NCBI GenBank assembly: GCA_022559845.1
Contig: CM040118.1
Location: 231,803,224 to 231,867,223 of the forward strand
Reading direction: 5' to 3'
DNA length: 64,000 nucleotides
From: Amorphophallus konjac
Lineage: Eukaryota; Streptophyta; Magnoliopsida; Alismatales; Araceae
Numbering within the stretch: position 1 is the first letter of the stretch; each line of letters begins with the position of its first letter. Position numbers and translations under genes: made by a program. The notes beneath the pieces were generated by a model. The model was not told the DNA's origin, did no database searches, and was given only the letters and a program-made list of their open reading frames with translations. Shown here piece after piece: positions 23,901 through 35,612 of the stretch.

Positions 23901-24127
23901 CCCTTTTCTCCAAATTTCATCTTGGAGGCCCACTATGTTTGGGTTAGGTTCATCTTAATGTATATGGGTTTGGGTTTCAAATGCTAAGCCCATTTTGTTA
24001 TAGATGTTGGGATTTACCAGACCTTTTATTTGTGTTGGTCCTTTGTTTGATTTATTTAGGGAATTTATTATGTTTAATTCATTTAGGAAAATTGTTATCC
24101 CCTTTAATTTTTATCCGCGGTGCTACA
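20979..24127 (-). mobile_element. Solo gypsy LTR (3149 bp, TSD CGGAG)
   Basis: TSD CGGAG at 20974-20978 and 24128-24132. On the minus strand it reads TGTAGCACC...GGACGTGACA, the same kind of ends as the gypsy C LTR (TGTAGAAACC...GGCGTGACA). It shares the leader block TCAATGC...GGGGCCCGGTCTGGTCCTGG of gypsy C (21690-21750 here, 59230-59300 there). The minus-strand TATA is CCTATAAATAGAAC (23608-23622), and CAG/GAA-rich leader sequence lies left of it. Confidence 0.95.
21926..23035. repeat. Dispersed short inverted units, GGCGNCCACT / AGNGGNCGC type
   Basis: Loose array of pairs such as TTGGCGTCCACTAAGACCGCCA (21928), GGCGCCCACTGGGGTGGCCGC (21964), TTAGCGTCCACT-N4-GGTCGTCAA (22046), GGCGCCATATCAAGAATAGG (22643) and ATAGCGAC-N8-GTCGCTCATT (22935). 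Each pair is an imperfect palindrome of 20-30 bp. All lie downstream of the minus-strand TATA at 23615, in the transcribed leader. Confidence 0.7.
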
Positions 24128-25715
24128 CGGAGGGCTCGGAAGGGTGAAAAGGATGGTGTGGTCATGCATTGAAATTCTAAATGAGCAGAAAATAAACTAC
24201 AGAATCTAATATTTAATTGAGAGAAAAAAATTAACATTTTATAAAAATTAAATAAACCTATAGAGTCCAGTCCACAAGCACAGTCAGCGAAAAGGAAACG
24301 TACACTATTGCGGGGGACAACCCTAGCATTGGCAAGCTGGCGAGCTACTAGACCTCCGACTGGGAAAGATCCACCTACAGGAAGGCGCTAAACCCGAAAA
24401 GTAGGGAGTGAGCCTCATCTCATTAGCTTAGTAGCGGTTCTGCAGATCCCACCACAACGAAAGCGGTAAACAAGAGTGACAGTAGCAACGACAACAACAG
24501 TAATAACAACAGTAAATAACGACAGTCGGGATGACAAGGACGATGAGCTAAGAAGACACGGAACCTCTACGCTAGCCCAATTCCCAACAAGGGAGTCTCG
24601 ACCTCTAGCCGGGATCGCCAAGCAACAGCGAACCCGCAACTCTACTACCGAGAGGAAACACGATAGTGACAATCTGATGGAAAACACCGACAAGGACACA
24701 CGGCCACAAACACAACCTCCAACCTCGGGAGGACAACTACACACTGGCAACCAAGGTCCCGAGCTAAGGCCAGTGGAAGCACCTTGCCAAAACACAGGGC
24801 AACACACACGCCCGTCTGCTGAAAGGGCCATGACAACGATGTCGGTAACTCAACCTTCATCGGCATAGGGTCCACTACTCAGCAAACACAACATGGCCAG
24901 ATGCATCCACTGACGTCTTATATTGCGCCAAGGCCTCGTATGCGCGCACACTACACACACCCGGTCCCGGGAGGAGCAGAGGAGACACTCACACCCACCA
25001 CACCCTCGGACTGCTTGGAATCCACACCTCTACATCCGTCAGCACAGCCTTGTCCAGCTACCTGACATGGGGTACACGCCACTACGTCCATCAGTAGCGT
25101 ACTCTTATCCCAACCAAGGTACCTACACTCAGACGGTCCTGCCTCTACACAAGGAGCGATGTAAACACTAGGTGGTCCCACCCGGTCCAACACGATCAGC
25201 TATAGGGATACTCCACGATCTTGTGGTGTCCCCGCCGAACTCTAACATAAAACACGATCGATCACAATCTCACGGAACCTCAAGAAAGGCGTACACACAC
25301 ACGCGACCCACCGTGAACCACGGCACGACATTAAAGGGTGCTAAGGAAACCACCCCAATCCGATATAAAAATTAGTGGACACCGGCCCACTAACTCACAC
25401 GGAAACCACCCAACCGCGATCATAAAACTCACGTGGATATGACCCTCCATGGTCACTGAACGCACGCGGTAAATGACTCACCACGGGCCCACAAGCCACG
25501 TGAAAACCATGCTACAAATACACAGCTAAAACCCCATCACGGGGAACCCATGAACCCTCAAACCACGAGAATTTATCCTCGGGCAACTGTCACCCTCACA
25601 AGCCCGAAATGGCCCAATTTTCATGGGTTTTGGTGGGTAAAATACTAAGCTTTGAATCCGGGGTGAAAACCACTTGACCGGGGTCGAATAGGCCTTTAAA
25701 ACCCGGGGACCAAGG

Positions 25716-25908
25716 GATTTCGATCGACCGGCCTAGGCCGGTCGGTCGACCAATTCTCCCAGGGGTGAAAGCCCTTGCAACCGCGTCAACCTGCCCTTCT
25801 AGGTAGGTCGACCTAAACTGGGTCGGTCAACCGAACCCAACAGGCGACTGGCCCTTAACACAGCCAGAATCGGTCGACCAATTCAATGAATTGGTTGACC
25901 GATTCCAA
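25716..25908. repeat. GGTCGACC palindromic units, gypsy A 5' LTR
   Basis: Counterpart of 12950-12992 and 15022-15145 in the other LTR: CGATCGACCGGCC, GGTCGGTCGACCAATT, GTAGGTCGACCTA and the large palindrome near 25870-25905, here with one arm mutated (GGTTGACC). It lies downstream of the minus-strand promoter. Confidence 0.88.
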
Positions 25909-26819
25909 CGACCAACGGATAGGGGAACCCTTCAGGGCCCCGTTCCACGCCTGACTCACCTCCGATGCGAGTGGGAAGCCAGGGGAACCATTCCCTGACA
26001 TCCAACACACTTAATGGGACCCAACGGGTCGTGAATCGATGATCAAAACCATAAAATCGCCGCTCACCCCAAAATATGCTTAAACTCGTCCCGAACAAGA
26101 ATGAAACCCACTCTCGGCAGCACCACGGCCCGAAACCACGGGAAAATATGAGAAAAGCAATGGGGAAACATTCCTCAACATCTATTCTACGAATCCACTA
26201 AGAATCGTCATCTGAAACGATGAAATCACCACTCGACTCGAAACATGCTTAAAACCCCAACAAAAGGGAAACCTGCTCAATCTCGCACCGATCAACATGA
26301 AATTGCGAGGAAATAACGCAAGGAAGGTAAGGATCCATCCCCCTACCTCTTATGAAGAAACCGCAAAGATGGGACGCCGATTCACGCTCGAAATGCCTCG
26401 TTCCACAGCCGGTTCTTCCCGAAAACATGAAAGCCGCCTCGCCTCGCCTCGCCGCACATCCTCCTCGTCAGCCGCCAGAGAAGAAGAGGGAGAGAGGGAG
26501 AGACACGAGAGTGAGAGGGAGAGAACGGAGTGAGGGAGAGAGAGTTGCGACAGTGAGGGAGAGAGAGTGGGGAGGGGGGTTTTATAAAAAAAAAAATTTA
26601 TTTCCTTTTATTAAAATTCTAGTCATTCCGAAAAAAAAATACATTCTGACTCCAAAAAATTCCAAAAAAATGTCGAGACACTCCGCACGGCACGATGGAC
26701 CCAAAATAATTCACAAATGCACCATTAAAGGGTCCGACAATCCGATATAAAAGTCCGAAGCTCACTCGGACACGATCCGTAACCTGCGGAAACACGATTC
26801 GAAAATATGGGATATTACA

Positions 26820-27769
26820 GTGACACCCGCTCGCGTCCTGCTCCTCAACCGATCAGCAACGACAATGAACCTTGTCAGCTGTGCTGCTTCATGGGTCATG
26901 GTGCAGTCAATTGCCGTCAGAGGTTCAATCTCTCTTATCATGCATCTTCCTACTTCAAGCACCAGACGCCCCCACACCAGGCCAACACTGCTGCCATCAT
27001 GCCCTCCTTCGATGCTAACTGGTACCCCGACAGTGGTGCCACTCAGCACATGACACCGGACATCGCCAACTTCGAGTAGACTCGTGAGTACGATGGCCAT
27101 GACCAAGTGTACATTGGCAATGGGAATGGTTTGGCTATCCATAACGTTGGCCATGTTTCTCTCCACTGTCCTTTTTACACTTTCTCTCTTACGAATGCCC
27201 TTCATGTACCTTCTCTCTCTAAAAACTTGGTCTCTATTTCCCAGTTTTCTACTGATAACAATGTTTCCTTGGAATTTTTTCCCTCTTACTTTTATGTGAA
27301 GGACCTCACGTCGGGGAAGGAGCTACTTCGCGAACCCATGGTTGACGGGCTGTACCACTTTCCCGCTACTACCTCCACTTTGCTTCCTGGTCACCTACGA
27401 CAGTGTTTCTCCCTACATGCCACTCGCACCTCCTCTACTTCACGGCACACACGTCTCGGTCATCCCACACTTCAAGTCGTGCATCGCGTTCTAATTAGCT
27501 TGGGTTTTCATCTCCATAGAGGTGCTCATTTCATTTGTTCCTCTTGTCAAAAGGCCAAATGCCATCAATTACCCTTTTCTTCATCTAGTTTTACTTCCTC
27601 TCACCCATTAGATTTCATGGTCTCGGATGTCTGGGGACCCTCCCCGCATGTTTCTAATAATGGGAATAAATACTATGTGACTTTCATTGATCACTTTTCC
27701 AGATTTACTTGCCTTTACCCCATTGTGTCCAAAAGTGATGTGTTCCCGTGTTGTTTACATTTCAAATGA
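26820..27769 (+). pseudogene. gag-pol: copia-2 gag zinc knuckle, protease and integrase N-part
   Basis: The frame starts within gag: CQLCCFMGHGAVNC (26872-26913) is a CCHC knuckle, followed by the aspartic protease motif WYPDSGATQHM (27020). A TAG at 27077-27079 interrupts the frame, which then continues as the GAG-pre-integrase region (HTRLGHPTLQVVHRVL, about 27448). The integrase HHCC end follows (CSSCQKAKCHQLPF, 27538), then the first catalytic Asp block (FMVSDVWGPSPH, 27616, and YYVTFIDHFSR). The frame ends at 27769, where integrase core sequence is missing. It would process polyprotein and insert cDNA; it is not functional here. Confidence 0.88.
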
Positions 27770-28490
27770 CACACTGAACACTTATTTTCCTCTCAGATTA
27801 AATTTTATCATCGAGACCACCCTTGCCTTATTGAGTCATGCCCACCTTCCTTTTCATTTTTGGGAGGATGCTACCTGCTGTGCTATGTACTTAATTAATA
27901 GATTGCCATCTCCGGTTCTTGGCAACATTTATCCCTTTCAAAAACTTTTAAATCACCCACCTGATTATCAACTACTTCAGACTTTTGGGTGTGCCTGTTA
28001 TCCCCTCCTCAGGCCCTATGCACAACATAAATTTTCCTATCCTTTTACCCAGTGTGTTTTCCTTGGATATAGCACCTCTCACAAAGGGTATCATTGCTTC
28101 GATCCTGTGAGCAATAAACTTTATATTTCGCGTAATGTTGTTTTTGATGAATCCTATTTCCCCTTTTCTTATTTACCGTCTGTCCCCCCTCTTGCTTCCC
28201 ATGGCACACATCTCCATGCTCCCCCTGTTCTTCGTCAACCACCAGACTTCAAAGAAGTGCTTCCCCTGGCTTCAAGGAATAACCCTTCACCATCTCGCCC
28301 TTCCTCCGTTGGCATGCCCTCTACCTTCCCCACATCCCCCTGCACCCCTCCACTTGCCCCTCAGGCCTCCACCTCCCCTGCCACTCCTATTGCCCCTCCA
28401 GATTCTATATCTTTGGCTACACCCTCACCTCACACATCCCCAACCCCAAAAAATGCGTCTCCTTTCAGATATCATGGCTGCCATAGATGG
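27770..28490 (+). pseudogene. pol: copia-2 integrase C-terminal part and Pro-rich linker
   Basis: In a different frame from the upstream integrase. HLPFHFWEDATCCAMYLINR (about 27844), FGCACYPLLRPY (about 27988) and FLGYSTSHKGYHCFDP (28059) are the conserved copia integrase C-terminal blocks. A Pro/Ser/Thr-rich linker to RT follows. The second Asp and the Glu of the catalytic triad are absent, consistent with an internal deletion of roughly 60-80 codons at about 27760. A further frameshift near 28440-28480 leads to RT. Confidence 0.85.
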
Positions 28491-30093
28491 GATTCCTCCC
28501 CCTCCACCGTCTAGGAAGTCTAAGCATGTTCTTCTTGCCAATGTTCATGAGGTTGAACCCACATCCTTCAAGACTGCCAATCGCTCTCCGGAATGGCGTC
28601 AGGCGATGAGCGAGGAGTTCGCTGCTCTCCTCAAGAACGGAAACTGGACCTTGGCACGTTCCCCTCTGGGTGTCAATATCGTCAGTTGTAAGTGGGTCTT
28701 TCAGATTAAACGGAACTTGGATGGCTCCATTGCTCGTTACAAGGCATGTCTCATGGCAAAAGGATTTACGCAACAACCTGGCATTGATTACACGGACACC
28801 TTCAGTCCTGTCATCAAGCCTACTACCATCCGTGCTATCCTCTTCATTGATGTGTCTAAGAAATGGCCCCTTAGACAACTAGACGTGAAAAATGACTTCC
28901 TCCATGGGACACTTAATGAGGAGATATATATGCAGCAACCCCCTGGTTTTATCGACTCCAATGCTCCTACTTTCGTATGCAAATTGCATCGCTCCTTGTA
29001 TGGAGTTAAGCAAGCTCCACGGGCATGGTTTTTCTGGCTACATGACTATCTTCTCACCTTGTGCTTCAATGTGTTGACATGTGACCCATCCTTATTTCTT
29101 TATGACCCTAATGATGTTACTATGTATCTTCTTGTCTACGTGGATGATATTATTCTTACTGGTAGTAGCCCTGCGGCTCTTCAGTCCTTGCTGGCTAATC
29201 TTTCCAAAGCTTTTGCCATCAAGGACGTTGGTGATCTGCACAATTTCCTCGGCATCGAGGCCCACCGCACACCAATGTCCATCACTCTCAACTAACATCA
29301 ATACCTGTTGGACCTTCTCTGCCGCACTAACATGCTTGATGCTAAGCCTATCGGCAGTCCCCTTGCTCCTTCCATGATCTTGTCGCACACAGGGGGTGAT
29401 CCCTTGCCAAATCCCATGGATTATCGGAGTGTGGTTGGGTCTCTTCAGTACCTCACCCTCACGCGGCCTGATATCGCTTATTCTGTCAACAAAGTGTGCC
29501 AGTTTCTTTCCGCACCTTCTACTCTTCATTGGATGGCAGTGAAACGGATACTTCACTATCTTAAGGGTACCGTCTCACATGGTTTACAGCTCAAAGCTTC
29601 CGCTTTCATGGTGCAGTCTTTTTCTGATGCCGATTGGGCTGGCTGCCCTGATGACTGACGGTCCACCACCGGTTATGCAATTTTCTCAGGGTCTAATCTG
29701 ATCACTTGGTGTGGTAAGAAGCAGGCAACTATTTCTCGATCTAGCACAGAGGCTGAACTTCGTGCTCTAGCCTCTGCCGCCACTGAACTTATGTGGACCT
29801 GCCACTTACAACGGGAGCTTCATTTATCTCTCTCCCAACCGCCTCTACTGTGGTGTCATAAGGTGGGCGCTCTATATCTTGCTGCCAATCCTATGTTCAA
29901 GGCGGGGACCAAACACATTGAAGCAGATTTCCACTTCATTCGTCAAATGGTTCTCAACAAGCAGTTGCAAGTCCAATACGTTTCTTCCCGTGACCAGCTA
30001 GCGGATATCTTTACCAAAAGACTGATTCCTACCCGCTTTGCCATCCAACGTGACAAGCTCCACATTGTGCCCAATGTGTCCCTTGAGGGGGCG
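28491..30093 (+). pseudogene. pol: copia-2 reverse transcriptase and RNase H
   Basis: One frame with two nonsense codons, TAA 29293-29295 and TGA 29656-29658. RT blocks in order: EWRQAMSEEFAALLKNGNW (28591), CKWVFQIKRNLDGSIARYK (28688), GIDYTDTFSPV (28780), EEIYMQQPPGF (28918), LYGVKQAPRAW (28996) and catalytic YVDDIILTG (29137). RNase H follows: YRSVVGSLQYLTLTRPD (29420), SDADWAGCPDD (29623), STTGYAIF, SSTEAEL (29740), HIEADFHFIRQ (29920) and QLADIFTKRL (29995). Family order and motifs are complete for copia RT-RH. Stop codons preclude a full product. Confidence 0.93.
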
Positions 30094-30440
30094 TGTAAAG
30101 GTGTTGAGACTACAACAGCCTCATGCGGAAAGGAGGATGTGTCAGCAAGGAAACCAACGTGATCTCCGACAGAAATGATTGGCAAGAATATCACACTTGC
30201 CCTCGCTGGCACTGCAAGTCATGCAACAAAATAGAGTAACATGGGATCCCTGGATTCAAAACAGAGTATCGTAGGATTATTCCAAATCATAGCAATACCA
30301 TTGTGTAAATAGGGAAATGACTTCCCTTTGTATGTACCACGTGTAAACATCACGATTAATATAAATATATGCCAATAGGTGGCTCACATATATGAGTGTG
30401 AGATCATCTTCCATTACTTGTGTCCCACTGCAAGTTTACA
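30094..30440 (+). mobile_element. copia-2 3' LTR (347 bp)
   Basis: The LTR runs from TGTAAAGG (30094) to GTTTACA (30440), with 6-bp inverted ends TGTAAA/TTTACA, preceded by the PPT TTGAGGGGGCG (30083-30093). TATA candidate AATATAAATATATG (30356-30370). The downstream TSD copy would be CACTT (30441-30445); the partner is off-window. Confidence 0.85.
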
Positions 30441-30928
30441 CACTTCCAGCTGTGAGGCCAGTTGCCCGTGCCTGTCGACCTCCTCCTTCTTCTTCTTCTC
30501 CAGTCCCGACGTGAACAACGTTGCTGCTTCCTCTCTTTCTTCTCCACGGACAGACCGCCGCAGACACCGTTGCTCCCTTAGGCCACTACCATAGCCCTTG
30601 CATGAGACCCGTGTTGAGCTCACCACCGTTGCCGTTGAAGAAAAAGCATTGTTCACAAAATGTAAACTTTGATGAAAGTTTGTTTTAATGTAAAAAATTA
30701 TAACTAAGCTCCTCAAGTAAAATATGTTTAATTATATAATTTTTATTTTTCTTAAACTTGTCTCAAGTCCCAATGATTAAATTATGCTTAACATTTTAAT
30801 TAATTTTAAAAAAATCTCAATTTTGTTTGGGACTGAGATTAGAGCGTAAAACTTACATAATTAATTACATTAAAGTCCAGAAATAATGTGTGTGCCATAA
30901 ACAAATGTACAAAAGTAGACGCTTATCA
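30441..30928. other. Gene-free stretch, probably 3' LTR of the Athila/Tat-like element
   Basis: A 200-bp GC-richer part (30441-30650) is followed by very AT-rich DNA ending TTATCA at 30928. On the minus strand, TGATAAGC right after the PPT is a plausible LTR start. The opposite LTR is truncated, so this cannot be confirmed by alignment inside the window. The small ORF at 30379-30594 has no recognised domain. Confidence 0.45.
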
Positions 30929-33799
30929 CACCCCCAACTTACTTATTGCTAGTCCCTTAGCAATGCAAATAATTAAAAATTAAGGACCAAGAAGAATTTA
31001 AATTTTTTTTGCCTCATTTCCAGATCCTACTTCATAGAATTAACCAGGGATCAAGACTTTGGAAATATTAAAGAACACTTGCATTAAAATTAGAAATTAA
31101 AGCACATAACTTACAAAGCACCCAAAGTTCTATAGCACTTGTGATCATGAAATCTAACTTCACAGTTGGACAATTGCATCCTTCATATTGTCACTTAAGA
31201 TAAGTATCTTTCAACCCTGCATATATCCCAGATCAGGAGCATGCTAGCTTTCACTATGCCTTATTTTCCTTCGTATTTTTTCAAACTCATGGTGCTACAC
31301 ATCCCTTCGTTGTTTGATACGAAACTCCTCACTTGTTAGGTGGAGAGACCTGGTTACTAAGATCGGAGGCATTTTTCATGATTTTTTTTCACAACTCTTT
31401 TTTTTACTTTATTTGGCAGGTAACGTTTTCCAAAATAACTCTTCCCTGAAAAATACATAGTATCAAATACCACACCAAATGATAGAAGACTTGTCATGCT
31501 TGTTTCATTAGTGTGCAAGTGTAATTTTTTTTAGTGCTAAAGGACTTTTAGGTGATTCTAAGTTAGTTCTAAGGCTAGATATCAAAAATATTTCATCCTC
31601 CTTCTCTATAACTTTTTTAAAAATTTTTAAATTTTCTTTTATGAGAGCATGATTCATGAAAAACTCAGTTGGGGTTTTGGTTGAGCAAATTTAAAAAAGA
31701 AAGGTTATATGTAATTTTGAGTATGTAATTTTGAACATGAATTTTCTCCCCCCAACTTAAATGGCATTGTCCTCAATGACATAAACATTATGTAACAATA
31801 GAACAATATAGATATAAAATTTGTGAAGGAAAGGTACAACCTAAGGCATATAGAAGTGGTCCTCGACGGGCATCCGTACTTGACGCATGGAGTATTGGTG
31901 AGGGCACAATCAATCATCTCTCCCCCCAACTTGTCATTTATTCAAACCTATGTGGCATAATAAAACCACAATAAAACTCTTAAAAACTTGGGTTTCCTCT
32001 TAAGAAGCCATTTATTATCAATAATAAAATTTCTAAAAATGTTGGGTTGCCTCCCAAGAAGTGTTAAGTTTAACATCTTCGACCAGATGCAATGTACCTC
32101 AATAACTAACGCGTGACATTCAGAATAACTCACCATGTGATCTTATCCTCCTTTAGGTTCTAGCCCTTGTACCATTGGAGGAAAAGATGATGTCTAGATG
32201 CATGTGGGCCAGAAGCATGCCAAGGTGGGCCTAATAATTCGGACAGACCTCCTTTGTAATAGAACGATAGAGGAATTATCATATCTTCGATTATAGGATA
32301 TTCCTCTTCAAACTTAAGGTCTTTATAAGTGTTAAACACATCAATGCAAACCTTATTATCCCCTAGCTTTTCTTATTCATACTCAATTTTAAGATTCACT
32401 TGGTATTGTTGAGGTGAGAAAGGGTTGGGGTGTTGGAGATTTCAGAGGATTCCACCACTTGATTAGTGTTAAGGAGACAAGGATGATCAGCATATGGGCT
32501 TTCATAATGGGTCGGGCCAGGTTGGGTGAGAGGTGAAAATTGGGTTGAACAATTATCAGCATAATGGACCGGCCTAGCCCACATGTGATTATTTTCTTGG
32601 TGATAAGGTGGTATGAAGGATTTGGATTCATGGCCACAAAAAGAAAGAACAGAGGCCAATAGGCCCACCTTGCCAAATTTGTGAACAAAACTCAAAGATT
32701 ATTCTCTCACCCTTTATAATTTTATTTATTTATATATTTAATTAATTAATTAATTAATTTTTTAATTTTTCCCCCTTTTAGTAAAATTTTTATTTTATTT
32801 TATTTTTTTATTTTTTTAATAAACACAAACAAGTGATCAACCAAATTAATCTAAGAGACTTAGGGGCAATCTAGATCTACAAGTTAAGTTTTAGAAAGTG
32901 ACTATGGCACCACTAAAGTCTACCCTCAAGTTCGTTCACCGGTCAAGTAAGAGGTGAGATAGTGGGAGGCTCCCCTTGCTTTCACAAGGTCTCAATTAAA
33001 AATCACTTGCCCGCTTATAGCATTTGTCATTGACCTCTAGCCTTAGACACCAGTTTCAAAAATGAGAACAGACGCACGTGGCACCAAAATCTCAGTGTGA
33101 TCTTAGGGCCGAGTCTACTTGCTTTTATTAGGCTAGGTGTAACGCAAAATGCAAGGATGGTTATCTTGGGTCAAGGAAGGGTGATGAAATCTCTTCCTTA
33201 TCTTACTTAGGGGTATTACCCTTAAAGTATTATAAAATGAGACGCAACAATCAATGTTCAAATAAGGTGTTTAAATGCAAGATTAAATATAAAATACGTG
33301 AGCATGATCTTGGCAAATATTAAAGTATTCACCTTGTCCCTTACATTCTTCAAAAATAAAATGACTAAAAATAAAAAAAATTAAATAACTAACTAAGATG
33401 TAACCCTAAATGATGCATGTCCTAAACATGATATTTCTAGTCTTGAGATGAAGTCGTTTATTTTTATATTCAAGTTTTTTTTTAGTTAATGAAGCTATCT
33501 AGCCAACAAATTTTTTTCAGATTTTCTAAATATAAAAGTTAACAAAATTTAGAATATGAAGAAAATAAATTAAATCACAAGATAACAAAATGCAGAAAAT
33601 AAACTAAACCACAAGAGGGAAGATTAAGACACTTACTTAGATCCCGATCCCTCATCCTTTATATTTTTTATTTTTTTTAAATTTTTTTAAGGAGATATAA
33701 AAAGGGGGGACAAACTTCAAAAAAAATCACCTTTTTTCTTTTTAATACAAATATGTACATAACAAAAATAAAGTTCTAAACTCAAAAACCGTCAACCTC

Positions 33800-33817
33800 C
33801 CCGACAACGGCGTCAAA
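33800..33817 (-). promoter_or_regulatory. Primer-binding site, Athila/Tat type
   Basis: The minus strand reads TTGACGCCGTTGTCGGGG just after the LTR end ACACATCA. It matches the TGGCGCCGTTGCCGGGG PBS of Athila-group elements (tRNA-Asp type) except for two G-to-A/C-to-T changes. Confidence 0.8.
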
Positions 33818-33820
33818 AAT

Positions 33821-35153
33821 TGATGTGTCGGAACCTTCGTTGTTAAAAATACACATGGCAATCAATCTTAAAAATACCAAACTTGTAATAAAATATAAAC
33901 ACGTAGTGTAATGGCGAGCACGGATCGAATCCACAGGGAGGTTGAGTTTTAAATTGAAAACCTTGAGTTTCTTTTAGAACAAAAATAAATGAGTGTTTTA
34001 TTTTAATTTTTAGAATTTAAAAGAATGTGAAATAAATCTATCTAAAGAAATATGGAGAGTTAAGAGAGAGAAAGATGGAGATCTACAAAGAGAAAATTTT
34101 AATCTAACAAAATTAAATGCTTAATAACATAAATAGACGAAGTAGGGGATGGGATGTTATGGCCGTGGTGTGAGGGTAACGTCATTATCTCCTCGAGACT
34201 TTGATTCACGGGTCGTCAGGGACGACTACATGTACTCAACTGGAGTCGTAGGAACCATCCCTCTTGAACCAACTTTGGAAGAAATTTAGAGGGTGAAGGA
34301 TAAAGAATTTTAGAGAGAGATTGTGCTAGAATAACATGAAAATTAAATAACAACAAAACTAGAATTAAACTTAAATTAAGGCAAACTTATAAATGAATAA
34401 AAATTACAACAAAATGGCAAAACAAAATACAATAAGTCTAGGGTAGAGAGGAGATAGAGAGGGAGAAGGAGAGGACTAAACTAACTCTTACGGAGAAGAA
34501 CTACAAGGAAGAGGAAATAGAGGAAGTGGTGGGGAAGAAGAGAGTCTAAACTAAAACTAACTAAAACTATGCATACAAAAGGTTTCGAAGGGGAGAAGGG
34601 AACTCATTCCTCTGTTGTTTCCTGCCCCTTTTATAGGCCAAACCCAAGCCAAACTTCATTTTATTTTCTTCTCACCTATCATCCACATACTCACCTGCTC
34701 CCTTTGACGTATTTCACGCATGATGCCATAATTGTCAGCAGAACGGTGCCTACTTTGCTGCAATACCTGACATTTGATGTAAAGCTATCGCCCACCCGTG
34801 GAAAAACTTTCCCTTTCGATGATTCCCAATGGTGCCAATCATGCATTTGCCCCTTTTTTTCATTCTCTTTCTTTCTTCTCCTCTCCTCAACGGTGCCCAT
34901 GTGTCAAAGTCATGGGCCTCCCAGTTGTACTCCTCCACACCCATGCGGCCTACCATAGCCATGCAGGATACCACTGCCAATCACATTTAATGATGTCATA
35001 AATGACAACCGCCTCGCCACTGTTCTGCCAGCATGAAGCATGCGCCCACCATCGTCACCGTGGTGCCATGAATGGCTGTTGCGTGTTGTTGCTCCACTTC
35101 TCTCATTGCCTCATTCACACGGCACGCATCGGCATGGGACACCACAAGTAGAG
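33821..35153 (-). mobile_element. Athila/Tat-like 5' LTR, truncated by a SIRE insertion
   Basis: Starts on the plus strand as TGATGTGTCGG (33821), i.e. the LTR 3' end CCGACACATCA. The minus-strand TATA box is CCTATAAAAGGGGC (34625-34640). The U3 side is cut at about 35153 by a SIRE LTR. ORFs inside (129 aa at 34569-34958) show no conserved domain. Confidence 0.65.
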
Positions 35154-35496
35154 TGTGGAATGACTGATCTAGAGGGGTGTGAATAGATCTTGCCATCTTT
35201 CACTTTAGAAAATTAAATCAAATGATAGAATTAAATGGCTAAGCTATGCAATCAGTCTAGTGCATATGGTAGCAATGATACACAGTCTAATCGGCCTATG
35301 CATGCATCTAGCGCCAGAGAGATAATCACAAGAAGAACAATCAAACCACACAAAGACAGAAGATTTTTAGGTGGTTTAGTCTTGATCCCAAGACCTACGT
35401 CCACCCCCCGCTTAAACAAGTGGGGCTTCACTAGTGCACCGCACTACAACTGGGGATCACACCCCAATATGAATCCATTGACTTACAGCTTGACTG

Positions 35497-35612
35497 AGAG
35501 GTCCTCCCTCTCACACACCTGCTGACAAATAGCTTAACTGAGAGGTCCTCCCTCTCACACACCCGCTGACACACACTTAACTAAGAGGTCCTCCCTCTCA
35601 CAAACCCACTGA
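35497..35612. repeat. Three tandem GAGGTCCTCCCTCTCACA units
   Basis: Three copies of a roughly 45-bp unit (GAGAGGTCCTCCCTCTCACA, then CACCTGCTGACA and CAGCTTAACT variants) lie in the SIRE 'd' LTR. The comparable leader positions in SIRE 'e' (38280-38410, GAGGAACAATCCTCTCTTCC) and SIRE 'f' (49260-49460, CCGCTGACTCACAGCTTG) hold different repeats. Confidence 0.75.

Larger units (their letters stand above)
11295..26819 (-). mobile_element. Gypsy A: gag-only Ty3/gypsy element with three nested solo LTRs
   Basis: The TSD GTGAC occurs at 11290-11294 and 26820-26824. Minus-strand order is 5' LTR (26819 to 20903), PBS (20884-20902), gag, long non-coding internal, PPT (16125-16135), 3' LTR (16124 to 11295). 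LTR termini are TGTAATATC...GTCGTTACA in element orientation. Without nested insertions the LTRs are about 2.8 kb and the internal region 3.2 kb, too short for gag-pol. It is a pol-less derivative, probably of the Tekay/Del chromovirus group judged by LTR length and gag. Confidence 0.92.
20903..26819 (-). mobile_element. Gypsy A 5' LTR, split by a solo LTR
   Basis: It runs from TGTAACGACTC (20903) to GATATTACA (26819) on the plus strand. After removal of the 3149-bp nested LTR and one TSD copy it is about 2763 bp. It matches the 3' LTR throughout with many substitutions. Candidate minus-strand TATA near 26578-26590 (TTTTATAAAAC). GGTCGACC arrays lie at 25716-25757 and 25802-25908. Confidence 0.92.
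9236..30440 (+). mobile_element. Ty1/copia element 'copia-2', 5' end off-window, three insertions
   Basis: Pieces at 9236-9671, about 11131-11294 and 26820-30440 join into gag, protease, integrase, RT, RNase H and a 347-bp 3' LTR, in Ty1/copia order. The short LTR and compact gag suggest an Ale/Ivana-like lineage, a low-confidence assignment. It is interrupted by SIRE-1 (left), by an unresolved insert (9672-11130) and by gypsy A (11295-26819). Its 5' LTR and the first part of gag lie left of the window. Confidence 0.85.
30929..35153 (-). mobile_element. Athila/Tat-like Ty3/gypsy element, decayed, no pol
   Basis: Minus-strand layout: 5' LTR (from 35153 to 33821, truncated), PBS (33800-33817), AT-rich internal region, PPT (30929-30941). 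The PPT context (on the minus strand AAGGGACTAGCAATAAG, then TAAGTTGGGGGTG) and the CTTGGGAGGCAACCCAAC block at about 32040-32056 are characteristic of Athila/Tat-group non-coding regions. No gag or pol domain is visible in 2.9 kb, so it is a non-autonomous or long-decayed copy. An (ATTA)n-rich stretch lies at 32735-32760. Confidence 0.7.

Noticed and set aside
30379..30594. Small ORF after copia-2 as a host exon
   Set aside because: Starts inside the LTR, Ser/Arg-rich, no homology recognised, no splice-supported continuation visible.
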